Shown here in pieces: positions 17,594 to 25,660 of a stretch of DNA of 39,743 nucleotides (the stretch's first letter is position 1; each line of letters starts with the position of its first letter). The notes under the pieces were generated by a model. It was not told the DNA's origin. It did not search any database and saw nothing but the letters and a program-made list of their open reading frames with translations. The stretch comes from SAR324 cluster bacterium (GTDB lineage: Bacteria; SAR324; XYD2-FULL-50-16). The translations under genes were made by a program, and so were the position numbers. Location: assembly GCA_028280735.1 (NCBI GenBank), contig JANQLH010000174.1, positions 1 to 39,743 of the forward strand, in the 5' to 3' direction.

Positions 17594-20115
17594 CTTGCAA
17601 AGGCTACCTTAAAGACATCCTGGAAGGTTTTCGCGTAAAACACTTCCAGGTTTTCCTTGAGATGTTCGGGCAATTCAACATAATCCTTTTTGTTTTGGGT
17701 GGGTATAACGATTCGTTTCAGTCCTGCCCGTCGAGCAGCGATAATTTTTTCCTTCAATCCGCCAATCGGCAAGACTTCCCCGGTAAGCGTCAATTCCCCC
17801 GTCATCCCCAGTTTTGAGACAACCGGTTTTTTCAATAACAGGGAAAAGAGGGCTGCAGCCATGGTGATCCCAGCAGACGGCCCGTCCTTGGGGGTAGCCC
17901 CGGCTGGTACGTGAAGGTGGATAAAATTCTTTTTAAAGAAATCCGATTTGCCACCAAACTCGCCAGCGTTGGCAAGCACATAACTGTATGCGATTTCAGA
18001 GGATTCAACCATCACATCACCAAGTTGTCCTGTCTGTTTAAATCCTTTGCGGTCAGCTGTCATCTTGGTAGCTTCGATTGGAAGAATGGCACCGCCGAGG
18101 CTTGTCCAGGCCAATCCTGTTACAACACCGGACTTACCTTCAGCCAGAATTTCATCCTCTTCATAGATTGGATTCTTCAAATAGTCCTTCAATTGGTCAA
18201 TACCGATCGTGAATTTCTTTTTGTCGTCTCCGGTCACTATTTTTCGGGCAACCTTACGGCAGATCTTGCGTATCTGGTTTTCAAGATTTCTCACCCCTGC
18301 TTCCCGGGCGTATCCGTCAATTATCTGCCTGATGGCAGGTTCGGTAATAGCGAAATTCTTTCCTGATAAGCCTGTCTCCTTGCGCTGTTTGGGGATTAAA
18401 TAGCGCTTGGCGATCTTCAACTTCTCTCTGGTAATATACCCGGAAAGTCGCAGCACTTCCATACGATCCAATAATGCCGGAGGAATCGTGTCCAGCTGAT
18501 TGGCCGTGGTAATAAAAAGTACGTTGGAAAGATCAAAAGGTACGTCCAGATAATGATCAACAAAGGCATTGTTCTGTTCCGGGTCCAGTACTTCCAGTAA
18601 AGCGCTGGCAGGATCACCGTGAAAACTGTTACCAATCTTATCGATTTCATCCAGCATTATCACCGGATTGCTATACTTGGTAGATTTTAAGGCCTGAATA
18701 AACTTTCCAGGCATCGCCCCGATATAGGTTCTACGATGTCCTTTTATCTCCGCTTCATCTCGCATACCTCCCACGGAAAAGCGGAAAAACTTCCTGTTCA
18801 AGGCACGAGCTATGGATCGACCGATAGATGTTTTACCGACTCCCGGGGGGCCCAGGAAGCAAAGAATCGTTCCGGAGACCTGTTGTTTCAACTTCAAGGT
18901 GGCAATAAACTCAAGAATTCTCTCTTTGATATCTTCCAAACCATAATGATCAACGTTTAAGATCTTCTCAGCTTTGTCGATGTCCAGGTTATCCTTGGAG
19001 TATATCCCCCAGGGTAACATGGTGATCCAATCCAGGTATGTTCTTGAAACATTGAATTCTGGCGATTGCACATCCAAAAGGGCAATTTTATCCATTTCCT
19101 CCTCAAACCGCTCTTTGGCTTCCGTGGTGAATTTTAGTTTTCCAGCTCTTTTTTTGAGTTTCTCAATTTCCTGGGTCTTCTCATCCTTGCTCAATCCCAG
19201 TTCCTTGCGAATCTCTTTTAATTGCTCTTTCAGAAAGAACTCTCTTTGATGCTCCGATATCCTGTCTTCAATTCGTTGTGAAATATCCGCCTGCAATCTG
19301 CTGAGGTCAAGTTCTTTTTTAATTAAGAATAATGTCTTACGGAGACGGCTGATAATAGGGATCGATTCCAGAATGGATTGAAGTTCATTTTTATCAGCTG
19401 ATGTTAGAGTAGCCGCGAAATCTGCCAATCTGCTCGGATCATCCAGGCTGATTTGGCTGACAAACTGGTTGAGCTCTTCCTTGATAAGAGGATTCAGATT
19501 AATCAATTCTTTCATGTTGGAAAGGATTTCCCGACTAAAAGCACGAATTTCATTGTTTAACTCAATCTTTTCCTGCTCGATGTAATCCACCTTGGCAATC
19601 ATCAAGGGAGGTTTTGTCGAGGCATCATCCACAATTCGAATCCTATCCAGTACATCCAGCAATAACTGGCTGCTTTCTTCATTTTGAGAGAACACCTTGG
19701 CAATTCTGGCAACGACGCCAACCTTATGCAGGTCCTGTACTTTGGGGTTTGAAGGATCAAATTTGGATGTTCCCAACACGATTCCCACATAACCCGGTTC
19801 CTTCTGCTGAGCATACTTAATGGTTTTCTGATATAACTCACCTTCCACCACCAGGGGGATCACCATATGCGGAAAAAGAGGTCGGTGCTGAACGGAGATT
19901 ATTCCCAGGAATTCAGGCAGTATATCCAGCTTGGGCATCAGGTCTTTAAAAATACCTTCAGCAATCACTGTCTCCTCGGTAACCTGATGGTCCTCGATTA
20001 TCTCTTCTTCAATCACTTCGACTTCAATTTCAGTGACTTTCCCTTTTTTGGATTTTGATTCTTTTTTGCTCTTTTTCTCGGGAGCAATATCCTTTCTCTT
20101 TTTTTTCTCGGCCAT
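17590..20115 (-). CDS. lon: ATP-dependent protease Lon
   Basis: Lon is a cytosolic AAA+ serine protease for damaged and regulatory proteins. The 841-residue product shows an N-terminal substrate-binding domain from about residue 68 (LGIISVQHRPLFPHMVIPLV), a long coiled-coil region, the AAA+ module with GPPGVGKTS and VIMLDEIDKI, and the protease domain with KDGPSAG (catalytic Ser747) and GGLKEK (catalytic Lys788). The first 60 residues are an unusual charged extension, lysine-rich then glutamate-rich, absent from E. coli Lon. No Shine-Dalgarno is evident before ATG 20115. The gene ends by overlapping the dikinase-like stop by four bases, leaving no room for a terminator between them. Confidence 0.97.
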   Translation of the reverse strand: MAEKKKRKDIAPEKKSKKESKSKKGKVTEIEVEVIEEEIIEDHQVTEETVIAEGIFKDLMPKLDILPEFLGIISVQHRPLFPHMVIPLVVEGELYQKTIKYAQQKEPGYVGIVLGTSKFDPSNPKVQDLHKVGVVARIAKVFSQNEESSQLLLDVLDRIRIVDDASTKPPLMIAKVDYIEQEKIELNNEIRAFSREILSNMKELINLNPLIKEELNQFVSQISLDDPSRLADFAATLTSADKNELQSILESIPIISRLRKTLFLIKKELDLSRLQADISQRIEDRISEHQREFFLKEQLKEIRKELGLSKDEKTQEIEKLKKRAGKLKFTTEAKERFEEEMDKIALLDVQSPEFNVSRTYLDWITMLPWGIYSKDNLDIDKAEKILNVDHYGLEDIKERILEFIATLKLKQQVSGTILCFLGPPGVGKTSIGRSIARALNRKFFRFSVGGMRDEAEIKGHRRTYIGAMPGKFIQALKSTKYSNPVIMLDEIDKIGNSFHGDPASALLEVLDPEQNNAFVDHYLDVPFDLSNVLFITTANQLDTIPPALLDRMEVLRLSGYITREKLKIAKRYLIPKQRKETGLSGKNFAITEPAIRQIIDGYAREAGVRNLENQIRKICRKVARKIVTGDDKKKFTIGIDQLKDYLKNPIYEEDEILAEGKSGVVTGLAWTSLGGAILPIEATKMTADRKGFKQTGQLGDVMVESSEIAYSYVLANAGEFGGKSDFFKKNFIHLHVPAGATPKDGPSAGITMAAALFSLLLKKPVVSKLGMTGELTLTGEVLPIGGLKEKIIAARRAGLKRIVIPTQNKKDYVELPEHLKENLEVFYAKTFQDVFKVAFAS

Positions 20116-20494
20116 GGAATAAGTATTTACTTGACTTTCGTTTCTTTGGTGAGCCCGAATAACAGTCAGAAAACCAAATTCAGGCTGAGATGGTTGTTTT
20201 TTGATTCCTTAGTGGTTGGAACCTTGCGGATCATAAATCCGTTTGTGATGATTTCAGCTGTCTATCATTTGCTAATAAAGCACTCAGATTAATATAGGAG
20301 TTCTGACTATTTCAATTCATTTTTTTCGTTTTTTGTTTCACCCGGTGACGGTAAGTAAACAAAGGATTTTATTGATTTTTTGGATCTATTTTTGAATGAA
20401 AATCCCGCCGGGATGTTCAAGTGAAGTAATTTTTGAGTCGTTGTGCCTTGACAGAATATTTTTTTGCCATTAGTTTAAGAGATTATCAGCGAGT
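20116..20494. other. Divergent intergenic region lon / tRNA-Asn
   Basis: No gene is seen. It contains the tRNA-Asn promoter candidate at 20448-20476. I found no convincing heat-shock promoter for lon on the minus strand. Confidence 0.45.
20448..20476 (+). promoter_or_regulatory. Candidate promoter for tRNA-Asn
   Basis: TTGACA (20448-20453), a 17-base spacer and TAGTTT (20471-20476) place transcription start about 12 bases before the tRNA. The -10 box is weak. Confidence 0.45.
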
Positions 20495-20570
20495 TCCCCG
20501 ATAGCTCAGTTGGTAGAGCAGACGGCTGTTAACCGTCTTGTCGCAAGTTCGAGTCTTGCTCGGGGAGCCA
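20495..20570 (+). tRNA. tRNA-Asn (GTT)
   Basis: A complete 76-base cloverleaf with encoded CCA. The acceptor stem TCCCCGA pairs with TCGGGGA, the D arm holds AGCTCAGTTGGTAGAGC, the anticodon loop CTGTTAA gives anticodon GTT, and the T arm contains the usual GTTCGAGTC. The discriminator base is G, as in tRNA-Asn. Confidence 0.97.
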
Positions 20571-20787
20571 AACTTCAGTAAGTCCCTTTCGTTAGCCTCG
20601 ATAGTTTACTCACAGCTTCATCCTTGTAATTCCTGCCGGATCATCTTTTATTACGTCAACCTGATTTAATTGAGACTTTTCTGTTTTATGAAGGTCCCGC
20701 TATTTTCCCAATTCGTGCCGGGATTCCTTCAGCCATAAATGTTCATCCGGATGTATTAAACCCGCATTGCTGTGGAAGGTTTTGGAT

Positions 20788-21306
20788 TTACTGGCCCATA
20801 ATCGTGTGCCAGAGTTCCTCATCCACATTATCTATGAACTGGCAGCCAATTTTGTAACGATCGGTTTCTTCTTCAAACACACCTCTTACGCTGATTTCGA
20901 AATCCATGATCAGTACTTCACCGCTTGCATTGTATTTCAGGGCTGCATTGATGTTAGACCCAATGTCAAAAACCCTGTCGGCAAGAAAACTAAGACCACC
21001 GGCAGAATAGTCGTTTAGGGGATAGATCGATTCCTCTCCGTCCTGAACGATGGTAATATTGCCTTTGGCTTTGTAACGTTTATGTTTTCGAAGTTTTTCA
21101 TAAAACTCTTCCGATTGTTCATCTTTTTCGAGAACTGCCGAGGAGTCCTCTTCCGTGATTGATGGTTGCAGAGCGGCCGGTTTTGTTGAGAATGGAAACT
21201 CATCATCTAAAAACGTTATAACAACGTTTGTCTCATTATCTAAATCCACCGGATCCAGAAGTTTGATGGTACCATTTTCATAAGTACCGCGAATCGATTT
21301 CATCAT
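20788..21306 (-). CDS. PilZ domain protein with N-terminal DUF104/AF2212-like domain
   Basis: The 172-residue protein begins with a short beta-rich unit (MKSIRGTYENGTIKLLDPVD) that matches the DUF104 (AF2212/PG0164-like) pattern found in small antitoxin-like proteins. An acidic linker (about 35-65) leads to a C-terminal PilZ domain. PilZ binds cyclic di-GMP: the RxxxR motif is RKHKR and the DxSxxG motif is DYSAGG, both intact. It is soluble. Tandem ATG codons at 21306 and 21303 follow AGGA; I use the first. It is divergent from the HU-PilZ gene at 21760. A DUF104-PilZ pairing is unusual; DUF104 may act here as a small interaction domain. Confidence 0.82.
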   Translation of the reverse strand: MMKSIRGTYENGTIKLLDPVDLDNETNVVITFLDDEFPFSTKPAALQPSITEEDSSAVLEKDEQSEEFYEKLRKHKRYKAKGNITIVQDGEESIYPLNDYSAGGLSFLADRVFDIGSNINAALKYNASGEVLIMDFEISVRGVFEEETDRYKIGCQFIDNVDEELWHTIMGQ

Positions 21307-21491
21307 GATGATTCCTGTTATCTTGTTGAGCAAATGATATTGAAGCGATCCGTCGCTATCCGTGCCTTCGGTTATCAGTTTGCTTTATTCGGTTCATGAA
21401 GCAGTTAATTTGAACATAGGTTACCAGGGAAACTCTAACCCGGGTGACCCTAGCCTTAATTTAAGCTTAAAGGCAATTTCTATAATTCAGT

Positions 21492-21519
21492 TTGAAATTC
21501 AGAAATTACGTAATATAAT
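21492..21519 (+). promoter_or_regulatory. Strong candidate promoter for the HU-PilZ gene
   Basis: TTGAAA (21492-21497), a 16-base spacer and a perfect TATAAT (21514-21519). Expected start near 21526, giving a leader of about 230 bases. Confidence 0.55.
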
Positions 21520-21530
21520 ACAATGAGTTA

Positions 21531-21573
21531 ATGCTGTCTGGACATGTATCAAAACATGTATTATGCTGTCCAG
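21531..21573. promoter_or_regulatory. Operator-like nested repeat
   Basis: ATGCTGTC (21531-21538 and 21563-21570) flanks two copies of ACATGTAT (21542-21549 and 21554-21561). CTGGACA (21538-21544) and TGTCCAG (21567-21573) also form an inverted repeat. It lies just past the predicted transcription start of the HU-PilZ gene, where a repressor would block initiation or an RNA hairpin would form. Confidence 0.4.
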
Positions 21574-21759
21574 CGGGATTTCAGCCAGAAAATACAATCT
21601 TGCTTTCAGTATAGTCTAGATCTTTGTACTTTGTGAATATTTATTAGAAATATTATTAAGCACTATAATTCGATTCCTTGTCTATTAAATAAAAATTCCG
21701 GGCAAAGGAATTCAGCAAATTCAACGACCTCTCAAATAAAGCAACCTAATCGAGGATTC

Positions 21760-22341
21760 ATGTCAAATATCTTGAGTAAAAATGACCTGGTCGAACTGAT
21801 GGCGAGAGAACTTGAGCTGCCGGATGACTCTGTTAAAGAAGCGATCAATAAAATGGTCAACAAAATAGTAGAGCATTTAACCGCATATGGTGAGGTTTCC
21901 ATTACCGGTTTTGGAGCGCCGATAACCGTCAAACAGAAGTCGAAATCCGCCTCCGTCAAAACTGATCAAAAGCTCACGACTATCATAGAAAGCAGTAAAC
22001 CGGGAATCGAGCAACGTAAATTAAAACGCAGGAATTTCATCTTAAACATTGAGGTACAGGAAGAGAATTCCGGCAAGATATTGGGAGATTTGGGCGACAT
22101 CACTACAGAGGGGATTATGCTGGTTAGCGATGATCCTATCTTGGAAGATAAATTGTTCAGCCTAAAAATTCAATTACCCGAAGAAGCAGACGAACAGCTG
22201 GAAATTGGCTTTGAGGCACAGAGCATCAGATGCCAAAAAACCATTCACGAAGCCATATTCATCACCGGATTCAAAATAACGACTCTTGATGAAGAAAACC
22301 GCAAGAAAATAGAATACTTTATTGAGGAGTATGCGATTTGA
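21760..22341 (+). CDS. HU-like domain fused to PilZ domain
   Basis: The first 65 residues follow the HU/IHF fold: LSKNDLVELMARELELPDDSV, a second helix NKMVNKIVEHLTAYGEV and the ITGFGAPITVKQK beta turn that matches VxLxGFGTFxVxxR. The long proline-tipped DNA arm (RNPxTG) is absent. After a linker, residues 85-193 form a PilZ domain with RKLKR (RxxxR) and DITTEG (DxSxxG with Ser to Thr). Together they suggest a cyclic-di-GMP-responsive nucleoid-associated or HU-fold dimerising protein. GAGG precedes the ATG. The stop codon abuts the convergent pepP stop with no gap. DNA binding is inferred, not shown, since the arm is missing. Confidence 0.78.
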   Translation: MSNILSKNDLVELMARELELPDDSVKEAINKMVNKIVEHLTAYGEVSITGFGAPITVKQKSKSASVKTDQKLTTIIESSKPGIEQRKLKRRNFILNIEVQEENSGKILGDLGDITTEGIMLVSDDPILEDKLFSLKIQLPEEADEQLEIGFEAQSIRCQKTIHEAIFITGFKITTLDEENRKKIEYFIEEYAI

Positions 22342-23595
22342 TCAACTGCCCATGAAGGCTTCTATATCTTCAATTTCCTTGGGGATATCCGCAGAAAGCA
22401 CCTCACACCCGGACTCTGTCAAGAGGACATTGTCCTCGATTCTCACACCGATTCCTTCTTCGGGAAGATAGAGTCCAGGTTCCACGGTTAACACGGCTCC
22501 GGGTTCCAAAGGCTCATCCAGATTGCCAACGTCGTGGATATCCAATCCCAGGTGATGGCCGATTCTATGATAACTAACTCCTAAATGTTTTGTGGGATCA
22601 TCGATAAAACCGCACTTGCTATATATCTCTCCCGTAATTTCTCCCGCCAGTTTGTGCAACTGGTTCCAGCTAGATCCGGGCTTGAGCTGATCGATAAAAG
22701 TCTTGTTGACATCCAAAACAGCCTGGTAGCACTCTTTTTGTCTTTCTGAAAAAGTACCGTTGACTGGAAACACCCTGGTAATATCGGCACTATACATTTG
22801 AAACTCACCACCGGTGTCGATCAACACCAGCTCACCATCCTTGAGTTGATCGTCATTGGTAATATAGTGAAGAACCGTGGCATTCTTGCCGGAGGCCACA
22901 ATCGGGTCAAATCCATGTCTTTTGCATCCATTGTAGATGTATTGATAAGTCAGCTCTGCCTCAATTTGAAACTCCATCAAGCCGGGCTTTAGCTTTTTCA
23001 TCACTGCTTCCAGGGCTGATTTTACGATCAAGGTTGCCTGCTTGATTACTTCAATTTCTTGATGCTGTTTAACAGTCCGCATGGGGAAGGTCAAAAGATT
23101 TAGCTTTTTTTGCTGTAGTCCCGGCAGTCGGTTTCTGAGGTCAGTCAGAAAAAGGTGTTGAGGAGTCAGAGGCTGATTGGGAAAATAATCATTCAATTCA
23201 CAATAGAGAATTTCCTTCCACTTTTGGTTCCTGAACAAGGAGTTTAAAAGACTATCGTTAAAGAGAACATTTTTGATCCCACTAATCTCCTTTGCTTGAT
23301 CTTTTGTCAGCATTTTACCGTTCCACTTCTCAAGCTCGGGATCAACCGGCGGAATAAACAGGTATTCTTCCGTTTTGCCTTCAATCCCCGGAACCAGCAG
23401 TAAACTGCAATCCGGGTAGTCAATACCGGTAAAATAGAAAAAATCTGAATCCTGCCTCCATAAATTGAGTGCGTCTGCATTCCGTATCGTTTGAGGAGAA
23501 GACTGCATCAGTGCCAGGGAATCGACAGTCAGTTTTTCGTTTAACCGTTGTCTGTTTTTCACGAAAAAATCTGCAGGTAGAACGGAGTTCCTCAT
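22342..23595 (-). CDS. pepP: Xaa-Pro aminopeptidase (M24 family)
   Basis: The enzyme removes N-terminal residues preceding proline. The 417-residue product has the aminopeptidase P N-terminal domain (about 1-150, with LWRQDSDFFYFTGIDYPD) and a pita-bread M24B catalytic domain. Metal ligands are visible as D in LIDTGGEFQ, D in YSADITRVFPV, H in GHHLGLDIHD, E in TVEPGLYLPEEG and E in VRIEDNVLLT. I chose ATG 23595 because AAGG sits at the right distance; the alternative GTG 23601 overlaps that site. It lies 11 bases after purH and is probably co-transcribed with it. Confidence 0.94.
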   Translation of the reverse strand: MRNSVLPADFFVKNRQRLNEKLTVDSLALMQSSPQTIRNADALNLWRQDSDFFYFTGIDYPDCSLLLVPGIEGKTEEYLFIPPVDPELEKWNGKMLTKDQAKEISGIKNVLFNDSLLNSLFRNQKWKEILYCELNDYFPNQPLTPQHLFLTDLRNRLPGLQQKKLNLLTFPMRTVKQHQEIEVIKQATLIVKSALEAVMKKLKPGLMEFQIEAELTYQYIYNGCKRHGFDPIVASGKNATVLHYITNDDQLKDGELVLIDTGGEFQMYSADITRVFPVNGTFSERQKECYQAVLDVNKTFIDQLKPGSSWNQLHKLAGEITGEIYSKCGFIDDPTKHLGVSYHRIGHHLGLDIHDVGNLDEPLEPGAVLTVEPGLYLPEEGIGVRIEDNVLLTESGCEVLSADIPKEIEDIEAFMGS

Positions 23596-23606
23596 AAACA
23601 CCCTTG

Positions 23607-25289
23607 TTAGTGGTTGAAGTGTCGTAATCCGGAGAATGCCATGGCAATTCCCAACTCATTACAAGCTTTAACGGAATCATCGTCTCTCATGGAACCGCCC
23701 GGCTGAACAATATATCTAACACCATATCTTGCAGCCTCACGAACCGTATCATCAAAAGGAAAGAATCCGTCGGAGACCATCACCATTTTTTGGATTTCCT
23801 GCTCAGCCCAGGTATCAAAATCCCCGGTTTTACCCAACGCTTCAAATTCCCTTTTCAGGTTTTCCTTGGCTTTTGGTATTGAAAGTTTACGCATGGAGTC
23901 AACCCGGTTCGGCTGGCCGGCACCCATTCCCATCACCATGAATCGCCCCGGTGCATATTCTCTTCCCAAAACAATTCCGTTTGATTTGGTGTGCTTACAA
24001 GCCACTAGGGTGAATTCAGCGAGTTGCTGGTAGTTGTCCGGAAATGGTTTCTCGGTAACCACTTCAAACTTGCTTGTCAATTCCGAGTCTCTGTCCTGAA
24101 CCAAGATTCCACCGGTAATGGCTCTGAATGTTTGCTGATCGCTTTCCCCATCGGATTTGACTTTAACAAGACGAATCATTTTGCTCTTTTTCTTGAAAAA
24201 CTCAACGGCCTCCCCGGTAAAGTCGGGAGCAATGACGACTTCAACAAATTTCCCCGTGGGGACTTCCTGGCGAACATTTTCTCCGCCCACAATACTGTAT
24301 GAATAGTGCTTGACATCCTCACCTTTTAAAAATCTGGCAAAATCCATATCCACCGTAGCGTTGGTAGCCAAAACACCGCCAAAGGCTGAGATCGGATCTC
24401 CTTCCCAGGCTTTTTCCAGGGCTTCAGCCACTGTATCACCTGTTGCCAGTCCACACGGATTTGTATGTTTAATCACCGATACCGCCGGTTTGCCTGCAGG
24501 AAGATCCTTTACCGCCTCCAGGGCTGCATTGGCGTCTACGTAATTATTAAAGGACATTGCCTTGCCACTCAGGATTTCGCTGTCCGCCACCGACACTTCT
24601 TTTGATTTCGGGTCTTGATAGAAAACAGCGGATTGGTGGCTGTTTTCGCCGTATCGTAGCACTTCACCGTTATCAAAATTCAAATGCAGCCTGTTTTGCT
24701 GTAAGACAGCTCTGCTCAGATAGGTATCAACCGATGCGTCGTAGATTGCCGTATGGTGAAAAACCTTCACAGCCAGCATTTCTCGGGTCTGTTTTGTGAC
24801 CTCTCCGGAGGTTTGTATCTGATTTAGCACCTCAGCGTAGTCAGCAGGATCAGTGACCACGGTCACGTATTCATAGTTCTTTGCTGCTGCTCTCAGCATG
24901 GTTGGACCGCCAATATCGATGTTTTCGATAGCAACATTAAGCGGAACACCTTCGTCTTTGGTCACTTCCATAAATGGATAAAGGTTGACCACAATGAGGT
25001 CGATTAACGGAATATTCAAATCCTCTGCGGATTTCATGTGATCGGAATCATCACGTTTTGCCAGTATTCCTCCATGGATAAAGGGGTGCAAAGTCTTCAC
25101 CCGACCATCCATAATCTCGGGGAAACCTGTTAATTCTGAAACATCCTTTACCGGAATACCGGCTTCCCGAATTGCTTTGGCAGTTCCACCAGTGCTGACA
25201 ATTTCTATCTTTAGATTGTCAAGTTCTTTAGCTAATTCAATAATTCCGGTTTTATCCGAAACACTAACCAGGGCTCTCTTGATTTTCAT
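23607..25289 (-). CDS. purH: Bifunctional AICAR formyltransferase / IMP cyclohydrolase
   Basis: PurH performs the last two steps of de novo IMP synthesis. The N-terminal MGS-like IMP cyclohydrolase domain shows ALVSVSDKTGIIELAKEL, EIVSTGGTAKAI and MDGRVKTLHP. The AICAR transformylase domain begins with LRYGENSHQSA and contains the catalytic K-H pair in VIKHTNPCG. The C-terminus has GMGAGQPNRVDS, DGFFPFDD and the closing QPGGSMRDDD and MAFSGLRHF blocks. At 560 residues it is slightly longer than E. coli PurH (529). No clear Shine-Dalgarno precedes ATG 25289. It is the first gene of a purH-pepP pair. Confidence 0.97.
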   Translation of the reverse strand: MKIKRALVSVSDKTGIIELAKELDNLKIEIVSTGGTAKAIREAGIPVKDVSELTGFPEIMDGRVKTLHPFIHGGILAKRDDSDHMKSAEDLNIPLIDLIVVNLYPFMEVTKDEGVPLNVAIENIDIGGPTMLRAAAKNYEYVTVVTDPADYAEVLNQIQTSGEVTKQTREMLAVKVFHHTAIYDASVDTYLSRAVLQQNRLHLNFDNGEVLRYGENSHQSAVFYQDPKSKEVSVADSEILSGKAMSFNNYVDANAALEAVKDLPAGKPAVSVIKHTNPCGLATGDTVAEALEKAWEGDPISAFGGVLATNATVDMDFARFLKGEDVKHYSYSIVGGENVRQEVPTGKFVEVVIAPDFTGEAVEFFKKKSKMIRLVKVKSDGESDQQTFRAITGGILVQDRDSELTSKFEVVTEKPFPDNYQQLAEFTLVACKHTKSNGIVLGREYAPGRFMVMGMGAGQPNRVDSMRKLSIPKAKENLKREFEALGKTGDFDTWAEQEIQKMVMVSDGFFPFDDTVREAARYGVRYIVQPGGSMRDDDSVKACNELGIAMAFSGLRHFNH

Positions 25290-25660
25290 TTGTAGATTAT
25301 TGGTTGAAATGTGATTGCGTTTGCATGCGGCAGGGTTACAGTCAACACCCGGACTTCAGAAATTCCAGATGTTTTGGTTGAAGCCACTTTACTTTTCGAA
25401 AACAGGTGTTATTGGTCAGGGTAATAACATTGCGACTCTTCCACAAGTCAATTTTGTTGCTGTTTAAAGCCTCCGGGCAGACTTGCGTGAGTGTTAGCCT
25501 CTCTATCCTGATTTTTTTGAGATCATTTATAACTTGTCATGCGTTTATTAGCATCGTATTATATCTCTTTTGTTGATGTTTCCCGATTTTTTAACTCTCG
25601 CCTTAGAATCCGCTGCAAACGGTTAATCAAACTTACCCACCCGGGCTTGGAACTGTCGCT
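25290..25660. other. Divergent intergenic region purH / uvrB
   Basis: I see no gene, RNA, clear promoter, LexA-type palindrome or PurR-like box here. Confidence 0.4.

Larger units (their letters stand above)
21307..21759. other. Shared regulatory region of the two PilZ genes
   Basis: No gene is seen. It carries a near-consensus promoter at 21492-21519 directed to the HU-PilZ gene and, directly after the expected transcription start, a nested repeat at 21531-21573. A second TATAAT is at 21664-21669 without a good -35 box. Confidence 0.5.

Noticed and set aside
20767-21018. 83-codon plus-strand frame
   Set aside because: Antisense to the PilZ gene with both PilZ motifs on the other strand.
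25290-25660. SOS (LexA) box before uvrB
   Set aside because: No CTGT-N8-ACAG or Gram-positive type palindrome is visible; other LexA specificities cannot be excluded.
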